Positions 1 to 5,264 of a stretch of DNA of 64,000 nucleotides are shown here, piece after piece (the stretch's first letter is position 1; the number at the start of each line of letters is the position of its first letter). The stretch spans positions 1-64,000 of the forward strand of contig JAEUGY010000047.1 in the NCBI GenBank assembly GCA_016794625.1, read 5' to 3'. The notes under the pieces were generated by a model. The model did no database searches and was not told the origin of the DNA. It was given only the letters and a program-made list of their open reading frames with translations. The DNA is from Opitutaceae bacterium. GTDB lineage: Bacteria > Verrucomicrobiota > Verrucomicrobiia > Opitutales > Opitutaceae. The translations under genes were made by a program, and so were the position numbers.

Positions 1-7
1 TTTCGAT

Positions 8-81
8 TGCGGATTGGTGTAACAGCAACGCGGCCGGCTCTGACCCGGCAGTCCCAGGAGCGTCACCTAGATCCGCAGCCA
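8..81 (+). tRNA. tRNA-Gln(CTG), non-canonical elbow
   Basis: Folded by eye. Acceptor TGCGGAT pairs with ATCCGCA, D stem GTGT with ACGC, and anticodon stem GCCGG with CCGGC around loop CTCTGAC (anticodon CTG). CCA is encoded. The D loop AACAGCA has A18-G19, and the T loop AGCGTCA has G55-C56 instead of T55-C56. The T stem has one mismatch. This is the first visible member of the array, which probably continues to the left. Confidence 0.8.
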
Positions 82-87
82 CTTTTT

Positions 88-164
88 CGTCGCGTAGCTC
101 AGTCAGACAGAGCGCCTGCCCGACATGCAGGAGGTCTCCGGTGCAATCCCGGACGCGACGACCA
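88..164 (+). tRNA. tRNA-Val(GAC), non-canonical elbow
   Basis: Acceptor CGTCGCG pairs with CGCGACG, followed by discriminator A and encoded CCA. D stem GCTC/GAGC encloses loop AGTCAGACA, where the usual GG is replaced by AG. Anticodon stem CCTGC/GCAGG holds loop CCGACAT (anticodon GAC), with C instead of the near-universal T33. T stem TCCGG/CCGGA holds loop TGCAATC, so position 55 is G. Confidence 0.8.
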
Positions 165-166
165 AG

Positions 167-255
167 GGAGAACAAACCGTTCGAGGAACGGGACCGGCTT
201 GAATCCGGATCGGCGGGCCCGTCCCGCTGGGGAGCGTGACCTCTGTTCTCCGCCA
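167..255 (+). tRNA. tRNA-Ser(TGA), class II, non-canonical elbow
   Basis: Class II tRNA starting two bases after the previous CCA. Acceptor GGAGAAC pairs with GTTCTCC, then G73 and encoded CCA. The anticodon loop CTTGAAT gives TGA, and a GC-rich long variable arm is present. The D arm folds as CCGTT/AACGG around a tiny loop CGAGG. T loop AGCGTGA has G55-C56. It is identical to the T loop of the last Ser gene in the array. Confidence 0.8.
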
Positions 256-261
256 TTTTTT

Positions 262-336
262 GCCGCCGAAGCGTAGTCAGCGACGCATCCCGTTGGTATC
301 GGGAAGAGGAGGGTGCATCTCCCTCCGGTGGCTCCA
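262..336 (+). tRNA. tRNA-Thr(GGT), non-canonical elbow
   Basis: Acceptor GCCGCCG pairs with CGGTGGC (one G-T), discriminator T, CCA encoded. D stem GCGT/ACGC holds loop AGTCAGCG. Anticodon stem TCCCG/CGGGA holds loop TTGGTAT, anticodon GGT. T stem GAGGG/CCCTC holds loop TGCATCT, with G55. Two other Thr genes of the array share the GCGT/ACGY D arm, which suggests duplication. Confidence 0.85.
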
Positions 337-345
337 CTGCTTCAC

Positions 346-421
346 TGGCCTGTAGCTTAGCGTGCAGAGCACCGGACTCATAATCCGAGAGGCGTCGGCG
401 CAAATCCGACCGGGCCAACCA
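346..421 (+). tRNA. tRNA-Met(CAT), non-canonical elbow
   Basis: Acceptor TGGCCTG pairs with CGGGCCA, discriminator A, CCA encoded. The anticodon loop CTCATAA gives CAT. This could be elongator Met or, if the C were lysidinylated, Ile2. The sequence alone does not decide. D stem GCTT/GAGC holds loop AGCGTGCA, which has T-G rather than A-G at the elbow. T stem GTCGG/CCGAC holds loop CGCAAAT with G55. Confidence 0.8.
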
Positions 422-429
422 AACGTTAT

Positions 430-515
430 GCGGATGTGGCGAAACAGGAGACGCAGCAGGGCGAGAACCTGCCGGTGGCAACATCATGGAGGTGCAAATC
501 CTCTCATCCGCACCA
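430..515 (+). tRNA. tRNA-Leu(GAG), class II, non-canonical elbow
   Basis: Acceptor GCGGATG pairs with CATCCGC, discriminator A, CCA encoded. Anticodon stem GCAGG/CCTGC holds loop GCGAGAA (anticodon GAG), with C at position 33. A variable arm of Leu type follows. The D loop includes AAACAGGAG, so GG becomes AG. The T loop is TGCAAAT with G55. Confidence 0.8.
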
Positions 516-527
516 CTTCTTCCTTAC

Positions 528-613
528 GCCAGCGTGGCTCACTGGGAATCTAGCAATCTGGCTCCACTTAAAATGGATGAACCTTAGGGAGTGCAAGTCT
601 CCCCGCCGGCACC
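528..613 (+). tRNA. tRNA-Leu(TAA)-like, extended D arm
   Basis: Acceptor GCCAGCG pairs with CGCCGGC (one A.C mismatch). Anticodon loop CTTAAAA gives TAA. T stem GGGAG/CTCCC holds loop TGCAAGT. Seven rather than two bases separate the acceptor from the D stem CTGG/CTGG, and the D loop has TAG at the elbow. The 3' end reads ACCC, so no exact CCA is encoded. It shares this architecture with the genes at 711 and 804. Confidence 0.65.
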
Positions 614-622
614 CACACCTTT

Positions 623-697
623 GCTCCGTAAGCGTAGACAGCGACGTTCCCCCCTTGTAAGGCGGAGAGCCCGGCGCACATCCGGGACGGAGCTCCA
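623..697 (+). tRNA. tRNA-Thr(TGT), non-canonical elbow
   Basis: Perfect acceptor GCTCCGT/ACGGAGC, discriminator T, CCA encoded. D stem GCGT/ACGT holds loop AGACAGCG. Anticodon loop CTTGTAA gives TGT, on a stem with one C.C mismatch. T stem CCCGG/CCGGG holds loop CGCACAT with G55 and an unusual C at position 58. Confidence 0.8.
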
Positions 698-710
698 TTT
701 GCAGTGTAGT

Positions 711-793
711 GGCCGCGCGGTTCACCCGGAATAGCAGACGGGGTCTACTTAAACCGGAACAGCCTTGGGAGTGCGATTCTCCCCGCGGTCACC
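711..793 (+). tRNA. tRNA-Leu-like, anticodon probably TAA
   Basis: Acceptor GGCCGCG pairs with CGCGGTC (one G-T). D stem CCCG/CGGG holds loop GAATAGCAGA. T stem GGGAG/CTCCC holds loop TGCGATT with G55. The anticodon stem is poor: it has mismatches around loop CTTAAAC, which reads as TAA if folded like its relatives. The 3' end is ACCC without an exact CCA. It may be decaying, or its anticodon may be misassigned. Confidence 0.55.
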
Positions 794-803
794 CATCAAT
801 TTT

Positions 804-888
804 GCCGACGTGGTTTACTGGGAATTTAGGAGACTGGCTCCGCTCAGAACGGATGAGCCTTGGGGGTGCAAGTCCCCCCGTCGGCACC
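804..888 (+). tRNA. tRNA-Leu(CAG)-like, extended D arm
   Basis: Perfect acceptor GCCGACG/CGTCGGC. Anticodon loop CTCAGAA gives CAG. T stem GGGGG/CCCCC holds loop TGCAAGT with G55. As in the gene at 528, seven bases precede the D stem CTGG/CTGG. The D loop GAATTTAGGAGA contains the A-G elbow pair. The transcript would end ACCCC, so CCA would have to be added or trimmed to. Confidence 0.7.
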
Positions 889-895
889 CCTTCAT

Positions 896-969
896 CTTCT
901 CATCGTCCAACAGCAGGACGCGAGCGTGCGAAGCTCGAAATCCAGGTGCGAGTCCTGGTGAGAAGACCA
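896..969 (+). tRNA. tRNA-Arg(GCG), non-canonical elbow
   Basis: Perfect acceptor CTTCTCA/TGAGAAG, discriminator A, CCA encoded. D stem GTCC/GGAC holds loop AACAGCA. Anticodon stem CGAGC/GCTCG holds loop GTGCGAA, anticodon GCG. T stem CCAGG/CCTGG holds loop TGCGAGT. Bacteria normally read CGY codons with an ACG anticodon edited to inosine, so a GCG reader is unusual. Confidence 0.85.
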
Positions 970-977
970 CTTTCCCT

Positions 978-1052
978 GCTCCCGAAGCGTAGACAGCGAC
1001 GCATCGCACTCGTAATGCGAGGAGTCCGGCGCACATCCGGATGGGAGCTCCA
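978..1052 (+). tRNA. tRNA-Thr(CGT), non-canonical elbow
   Basis: Acceptor GCTCCCG pairs with TGGGAGC, discriminator T, CCA encoded. D stem GCGT/ACGC holds loop AGACAGCG. Anticodon stem TCGCA/TGCGA holds loop CTCGTAA, anticodon CGT. T stem TCCGG/CCGGA holds loop CGCACAT. This is the same T loop as Thr(TGT) at 623, consistent with a shared origin. Confidence 0.85.
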
Positions 1053-1058
1053 TTTTTT

Positions 1059-1131
1059 CCCCGCGTGGCTCGAACAGATAGGCGATCGCCTTCTAAGCGG
1101 TTCCATGAAGGTGCAAGTCCTTCCGCGGGGA
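1059..1131 (+). tRNA. tRNA-Arg(TCT), non-canonical elbow, no CCA
   Basis: Perfect acceptor CCCCGCG/CGCGGGG, discriminator A, followed by CGA instead of CCA. Anticodon stem ATCGC/GCGGT holds loop CTTCTAA, anticodon TCT. The D loop reads GAACAGATA, which matches the usual AGTTGGATA type with AG in place of GG. T stem GAAGG/CCTTC holds loop TGCAAGT with G55. The D stem has only about three pairs. Confidence 0.75.
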
Positions 1132-1135
1132 CGAT

Positions 1136-1212
1136 GCGCCCGTCGGCAAACAGAAGTCATCCTCGGTCCTAACGAGGCAAGAGTCCCGGTGCAAATCCGG
1201 GCGGGCGCACCA
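1136..1212 (+). tRNA. tRNA-Arg(CCT), non-canonical elbow
   Basis: Perfect acceptor GCGCCCG/CGGGCGC, discriminator A, CCA encoded. Anticodon stem CCTCG/CGAGG holds loop GTCCTAA, anticodon CCT. The D loop AAACAGAA has A18-G19. T stem CCCGG/CCGGG holds loop TGCAAAT with G55-C56. Confidence 0.85.
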
Positions 1213-1219
1213 ACGTCTT

Positions 1220-1294
1220 CTCCGCGTGGTGGAATTTATACCATACGAGGCTTCGAACCTCGGGGTCCGGGCGAGAATCCCGGCGCGGGGTCCA
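1220..1294 (+). tRNA. tRNA-Arg(TCG), divergent elbow
   Basis: Acceptor CTCCGCG pairs with CGCGGGG (one T-G), discriminator T, CCA encoded. D stem TGGT/ACCA holds loop GGAATTTAT, which lacks the A-G seen in other members. Anticodon stem CGAGG/CCTCG holds loop CTTCGAA, anticodon TCG. T stem CCGGG/CCCGG holds loop CGAGAAT, with G55 but A56 instead of C56. Its elbow is the most divergent in the array. Confidence 0.75.
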
Positions 1295-1303
1295 CTTTCT
1301 TTT

Positions 1304-1393
1304 GGAAGGCAAAGCCGCCGAGGTGCGGTGCCCGGTTGGAAACCGGCGCGAGCGCGTTCCGCGCTTCCGGGGCAGGACCGGCGCCTTCCGCCA
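1304..1393 (+). tRNA. tRNA-Ser(GGA), class II, non-canonical elbow
   Basis: Perfect acceptor GGAAGGC/GCCTTCC, G73, CCA encoded. Anticodon loop TTGGAAA gives GGA. There is a long GC-rich variable arm. The D arm folds as CCGC/GCGG around CGAGGT, a compact loop shared in style with the other two Ser genes. T loop GGCAGGA has G55-C56. Confidence 0.8.
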
Positions 1394-1403
1394 GTTTCAG
1401 TTT

Positions 1404-1493
1404 GGAGGATGAATCGACCGAGCGGTCGACCTCGCTTCGAAAGCGAAGGGGCGGCTCCGCACCGCTGGGGAGCGTGACCTCCGTCCTCCGCCA
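1404..1493 (+). tRNA. tRNA-Ser(CGA), class II, non-canonical elbow
   Basis: Acceptor GGAGGAT pairs with GTCCTCC, G73, CCA encoded. Anticodon loop TTCGAAA gives CGA on stem TCGC/GCGA. D stem TCGA/TCGA holds loop CCGAGCGG. T loop AGCGTGA has G55-C56. It is the last gene of the visible array and lies 38 bp before the HNH start codon. Confidence 0.8.
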
Positions 1494-1531
1494 ATTGATA
1501 CCACGAAGACGAGCACACCGAACCTTTCAAC

Positions 1532-2167
1532 ATGTCCAACGTTCTCGACAAACCCATCGTCCTCCTTCTCAACCGCGCCTGGCAGCCCATCGGCCACCGC
1601 ACGGTCAAGCAGGCGCTCGTCGCCATGTGCGGCGGGTCCGATGGCATTGCTCCAGCCGTCGCCCTCGACATCAGCTACGGCACGCTCCCTGACGGCACCT
1701 GGGACTTCACGCAGCCCCAATACCTCAACCCGGTGAAGTGGGATCAGTGGCTGCAACTGCCGATCCGTGATTTCGATCACGTCATCTCGTCGACGAACCG
1801 CCGCGTGCGGGTTCCGACCGTTCTGGTCGCCACGAACTACTCGAGCATGCCGGTTATGCGTCCCTCGCTGTCGAGGGAGACCATCCTCCAGCGCGATGGC
1901 GGAGTCTGTCAGTACACCGGAGAGTTCGTCGGTCGTGAAGGCGGCAACCTCGACCACGTCATCCCACGCTCTCGCGGCGGCAAGGACTCGTTCGACAATC
2001 TCGTCTGGGCGAAGAAGTCGGTCAACTTCGCCAAGTCGGATCGACTGCCACACGAAGCCGGTCTGCGCCTGCACCGCGTGCCGAAGTCTCCTCCCGCGGT
2101 ACCCATGTCTCTGGCTATCCGCGAAGCAAAGCACCGCGACTGGACTCACTTCCTGCACGCCCGATAG
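1532..2167 (+). CDS. HNH endonuclease-like protein beside tRNA array
   Basis: A 211-residue protein with an N-terminal LLLNRAWQPIG segment (residues 11-21), as in phage and bacterial HNH nucleases of this type. The C-terminal core has R121-D122, D141-H142 and N156 in DNLVWA, with N165 and K168 in NFAK. The core matches HNH folds. However, the usual structural zinc cysteines are mostly gone: CxxC is CQYT at 126-129, and the later C-N-x-x-K is V-N-F-A-K. It might be a nuclease stabilised differently, or a degenerate or regulatory relative. It starts 38 bp after the last tRNA on the same strand and may be co-transcribed with the array. A role in mobility or processing of the array is inference only. 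Confidence 0.85.
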   Translation: MSNVLDKPIVLLLNRAWQPIGHRTVKQALVAMCGGSDGIAPAVALDISYGTLPDGTWDFTQPQYLNPVKWDQWLQLPIRDFDHVISSTNRRVRVPTVLVATNYSSMPVMRPSLSRETILQRDGGVCQYTGEFVGREGGNLDHVIPRSRGGKDSFDNLVWAKKSVNFAKSDRLPHEAGLRLHRVPKSPPAVPMSLAIREAKHRDWTHFLHAR

Positions 2168-2185
2168 GCGACCCCTCGAAGGTGC

Positions 2186-2256
2186 GCGGGCGGATCGCAG
2201 AGTGGCTGGTTTCACTGGCGGGAATCACCCGGGAGATCGAACCCTTCCTCCCCGCA
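2186..2256 (+). other. possible decayed tRNA-like sequence
   Basis: Ends GCGGGCG and TCCCCGC can pair with one mismatch, and a T-arm-like stretch GAGATCGAACCC lies where expected. The anticodon and D arms do not fold convincingly and no CCA follows. Unlike the array members, its T-loop-like part is close to the ordinary TCGAA type. It could be a relic or an integration-site remnant, or chance. Confidence 0.25.
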
Positions 2257-2435
2257 ACGTCGAAAGCCGTGCGCGCGTGCCTCACGCGCATCCAATCCGA
2301 CCCGTGGCTCCCCTATTTCCGCGAATTGTCCTCCCGTTGTCCTCGCACTCACTCTCTGGGATGAATGAGCCCCTCATGACGCACCTAAAATCTGGCTAGC
2401 GTCCCAGGAGGTTGATGCAGGTTATCTTGGCTGGC

Positions 2436-2452
2436 CTGCTGCCAGCAGGTCC
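2436..2452. repeat. inverted repeat near end of LLM gene
   Basis: CCTGCTG and CAGCAGG form a short hairpin just past the stop of the minus-strand oxidoreductase gene. There is no clear T tract on the minus strand, so terminator activity is uncertain. Confidence 0.35.
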
Positions 2453-2457
2453 TGGGT

Positions 2458-3447
2458 TTAGCATCCATGGGAGATTCCCGCGGCGATTTCGAAGGATCGT
2501 TTCCGGGCTCCTTGATCATAGATGGCAGAGGTGAGCATCAATTCGTCCACCCCGGTGCGCTCCAGGAATTCTTCAACGCCCTTTTGAGCGGTTGCCGGAG
2601 ACCCGACAATGGCTTCACGGAAGGCGGCGGTGATTCCGGCCAATTCAACCGGCGAAGCCAGTGCAGTCATGTCATCGACCGGTGGGGCGAGCAAACCCGG
2701 TTCACCCCGGCGCAAATTCAGGAAGCTCTGCTGCCACGACGAAAAAAGCCGCTGCGCCTCGCGGTCGGTCTCAGCGGCAAAGAAGCCAATCGCGGCCATG
2801 GCATACGGCTTCGGCAGGTTCTCCGACGGCTGAAACTCCCGTCGGTAGATCGCCAAAGCCTCCTCCAGATGATCCGGAGCAAAATGGGACGCAAAGGCGT
2901 ACGGCAACCCCAGCGCGGCGGCCAACTGCGCCCCAAACAGACTCGATCCCAGTATCCATAGCGGCACTCGTGCTCCCGCTCCCGGCACCGCCACGACCGA
3001 CTGCCCCGGACTGGACGCCTGAAAATACGCCTGCAACTCCAGAACGTCCTGGGGAAAGGTATTCACCGCGTCCTTCCGCCCCTGTCGCAGCGCCCGCGCC
3101 GTATTTTGGTCGGTCCCCGGCGCACGTCCGATTCCAAGATCGATTCGCCCGGGAAACAGCGCCTCCAACGTGCCAAATTGCTCTGCGATCACCAGCGGCG
3201 CGTGATTCGGCAGCATGATCCCGCCCGATCCCACCCTGATTTTCGACGTTCCGGCCGCCACGTGCGCGATGACCACCGCGGTCGCCGCGCTCGCGATTCC
3301 CGGCATGTTGTGGTGCTCCGCCAACCAGAAACGCCGAAAGCCCAGGTTTTCCACATGCCGCGCCAACGCCAGCGTCGCGCGCAAGGCATCAGACACCGTT
3401 CCGCCGTGCAGAACGGGACAAAGATCGAGAACCGAAAACGGAACCAT
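2458..3447 (-). CDS. LLM-class flavin-dependent oxidoreductase
   Basis: A 329-residue luciferase-like monooxygenase relative of the YhbW/MsnO8 type, predicted to be a cytosolic FMN-dependent TIM barrel. The start begins with the family's usual strand ([11 protein letters not shown]). Next come the AEHHNMPG segment (about residues 44-51) and the [13 protein letters not shown] segment (about 73-85), both hallmark elements near the flavin site. Length is normal for the family. The substrate cannot be told. It stands alone on the minus strand, with a 6-bp inverted repeat about 70 bp upstream of the start. Confidence 0.85.
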   Translation of the reverse strand: MVPFSVLDLCPVLHGGTVSDALRATLALARHVENLGFRRFWLAEHHNMPGIASAATAVVIAHVAAGTSKIRVGSGGIMLPNHAPLVIAEQFGTLEALFPGRIDLGIGRAPGTDQNTARALRQGRKDAVNTFPQDVLELQAYFQASSPGQSVVAVPGAGARVPLWILGSSLFGAQLAAALGLPYAFASHFAPDHLEEALAIYRREFQPSENLPKPYAMAAIGFFAAETDREAQRLFSSWQQSFLNLRRGEPGLLAPPVDDMTALASPVELAGITAAFREAIVGSPATAQKGVEEFLERTGVDELMLTSAIYDQGARKRSFEIAAGISHGC

Positions 3448-3873
3448 GACGCAGTAAGTTCACTTTCCCAGAAAATGCGACCGACGCACGTGCAACGCCC
3501 CCTCCGAGCCTGCATTTCAGATCCGAATGATCTGGTCACCTTCATTCTTACCAAAAACCGCATCTGAACTCCCGCGCGGGCATAGGAAGGGGTGTTGGGT
3601 TCCGTCGGCTCCACGCTTGGCCTTGTGATTCTTCCCAGGGAGGATTTGGCCGTGATGCTCACCCGCGACTCGGTCTGCCTCAGTTTAACCTGCTATATCC
3701 GATTCGCTGTCCAGCGTATGGCGTCAATCACAGATCGCAGCAGTCCCACGTGTTCGGAGCGTCGCGGAGAGCGATACCCACTGCGGCCCGGTACCTCAAT
3801 CACCTGACCGTAGAGAAGCGGGGCCGACTCCGCGGATCGTGTCCCGCTGCGGGGGAAGAAGGCAGCCTGGACG
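3448..3873. other. intergenic region without a convincing gene
   Basis: About 426 bp between vapC and the LLM oxidoreductase. Short open frames here have no recognisable content. An inverted repeat CAGATC-cgaat-GATCTG lies at 3518-3534 and could be an operator for the oxidoreductase gene. Confidence 0.5.
3518..3534. promoter_or_regulatory. inverted repeat upstream of LLM oxidoreductase
   Basis: Perfect 6-bp arms CAGATC and GATCTG separated by 5 bp, about 70 bp upstream of the minus-strand start at 3447. Its position suits a regulator site. No regulator is identified. Confidence 0.3.
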
Positions 3874-4263
3874 CTACTCCCAAGCGAGGCACTTAAGGCC
3901 TGGCACCCGTTGGAACTCCTTCACATTGGCGGTGAGCAGGGTGGCGCCCACGCTTCTGGCCTGCGCGGCAATCAACTGATCCAGCGGGCCGATGGGTGTT
4001 CCTGCCCGCTCCAGATGGGCCCGAATCTCCCCATAGTGCCGAGCCGCCTCCGCGTCGAAGGCCACCTGCTCAAAGAGTCCTAAAAAGGTCACCAGACTCG
4101 CGCGTTGAGCGCCCGGGTCCGCCGCCTTGTTCACCCCGGTCCACAACTCCGCGACCACCACGGAGGGCAACTGGCATTGATCAAACGCTGGAAGTCTCCG
4201 TCCGCGGGTCTTGCCCCGCAGGAGGTCGATGCACACGTTTGTATCGAGCAGGGTGAGGGCCAT
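3874..4263 (-). CDS. vapC: VapC-type PIN-domain toxin
   Basis: A 129-residue PIN-domain ribonuclease, the toxin of a type II system. VapC toxins cleave specific RNAs, often tRNAs, in the cytosol. Acidic residues are at the expected places: D8 in LLDTN, E40 in VAELWTG and D97 in GPLDQLIAAQA. The last motif is LLTANVKEF, with N where some PIN proteins have D, as is common in this VapC subgroup. It begins 3 bp after the vapB stop. The antitoxin-first order and shared operon are typical. It may be intact and functional. The target RNA is unknown, though a tRNA array lies 2.4 kb away. Confidence 0.9.
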   Translation of the reverse strand: MALTLLDTNVCIDLLRGKTRGRRLPAFDQCQLPSVVVAELWTGVNKAADPGAQRASLVTFLGLFEQVAFDAEAARHYGEIRAHLERAGTPIGPLDQLIAAQARSVGATLLTANVKEFQRVPGLKCLAWE

Positions 4264-4266
4264 GGC

Positions 4267-4518
4267 TTACCAGGTAAGGTCGCGCTTCTGGTTATCCGCC
4301 GGCTGTTCGCGTCCGGGGAAATCCACGCCCCGCGGATGCAGTTTCGCCATGTAGCGCGCCACCTCGCCCAAACTCTTGAGCGCCGGCCGGAGCTTGGGGC
4401 GCAGGACCACCGCATCACCCATCTTTTCGATCAAAATCTCCGTGCCGGGAAATCGAAACGCCTTGGGCAGCCGCACCGCCTGGCTGCCCCCGTGTTTGAA
4501 GAGTTTGGCCGTTGTCAT
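4267..4518 (-). CDS. vapB: VapB-type AbrB/SpoVT antitoxin
   Basis: An 83-residue antitoxin with an N-terminal swapped-hairpin DNA-binding domain. MTTAKLFKHGGSQAVRLPKA is the typical start of this family, followed by I-x-I-E-K-x-G-D-A-V-V-L-R-P. The C-terminal part (about 50-83) should bind and neutralise VapC. A perfect palindrome spans the start codon, fitting autoregulation by the VapBC complex. It is the first gene of the vapBC operon. Confidence 0.9.
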   Translation of the reverse strand: MTTAKLFKHGGSQAVRLPKAFRFPGTEILIEKMGDAVVLRPKLRPALKSLGEVARYMAKLHPRGVDFPGREQPADNQKRDLTW

Positions 4519-4537
4519 AGCTACAGAAAGTAGCTAT
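4517..4537. promoter_or_regulatory. candidate VapB operator palindrome
   Basis: Perfect 8-bp inverted repeat ATAGCTAC-agaaa-GTAGCTAT overlapping the first bases of vapB. AbrB-type antitoxins commonly bind such palindromes to repress their own operon. Function here is inferred from position and symmetry. Confidence 0.6.
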
Positions 4538-4994
4538 TTCCCAATTCCGTCAAGGCAGGCGGCGCCGAGCGAACGGAACGGCCCCGGATCGGCCTCAGGA
4601 AAATTCTCAGGCCGGAGGGTGCACTCTCTGGACTGTCACCGAGGTGGCCTTGAAGCCGGTGGAACCGGGTAACTCGCTTCGCTTTTCCAGGGGTCACCTC
4701 CCAAGTGTCGGTGGCTTAGGATAACATAAATAATTGATTTAAAGCGACTCATGTTAGATTCCGGGGAGTGGGATCGTTCGTTGCGAGGCGGCGGGGGCGG
4801 TGCTCTCCTGGCGCGGGGTCAACCGCAGGTTCGCTCGGTCGTCGGCTTGGGAAGGCAGCTGGCCGGTGGGCGTGGCTTCATCGCGGGGCAAGAACTGCGG
4901 AGCCAAAGTGTCCTGCTTTTGGTACACTCCTGGTCCTGTCACCCCAGCGGCCGGAGGAACTCCGGTCGCCTCTTCCTCCGCCCGGTTCACCCCC
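4538..4994. other. intergenic region, mostly featureless
   Basis: About 457 bp between vapB and the small gene at 4995. It holds an AT-rich patch near 4722-4745 that could contain a promoter for the downstream small gene. Open frames here on both strands look like chance. Confidence 0.4.
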
Positions 4995-5246
4995 ATGAGC
5001 AACTTATCTTCCTCCGCGTCCCGCTCTTTGCGTCGCTCCCGGTTGCAGTCGCTGGCCTTCGACTTGACGAAGCGTTGTCCGGCGTTGGGCGGAAACCCAG
5101 GGGACTGTCCCTTGTTCGGCGTGCGCCAGCTGACGCCGGCGCGGCGTCGCCGGTGGTTGGAGGGGCTGACGGACGAGGATCTTCGCTACCTGTCGTTGTA
5201 TCACCAGCTCTGTTACCAAGAGCTGGGTGCGGGTCGGGCGGGGTGA
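4995..5246 (+). CDS. small hypothetical protein
   Basis: 83 residues if started at the ATG at 4995. The N-terminal third is Ser/Arg-rich. The rest has a compact pattern: CPLFGVRQLTP, then RRRWLEGLTDEDLRYLSLYH and a final Cys. That acidic/aromatic helical C-terminus looks like a real small soluble protein rather than random GC-rich frame. An upstream in-frame ATG at 4800 would add a low-complexity extension and is less likely. No function is recognised. Confidence 0.5.
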   Translation: MSNLSSSASRSLRRSRLQSLAFDLTKRCPALGGNPGDCPLFGVRQLTPARRRRWLEGLTDEDLRYLSLYHQLCYQELGAGRAG

Positions 5247-5264
5247 GTGCGCGGGTGGGCGTGT

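Noticed and set aside
709-1692. Long plus-strand open frame across the tRNA array
   Set aside because: It runs through eight or more well-folded tRNA genes and into the HNH gene in another frame; composition is Arg/Pro-rich as expected for a shadow.
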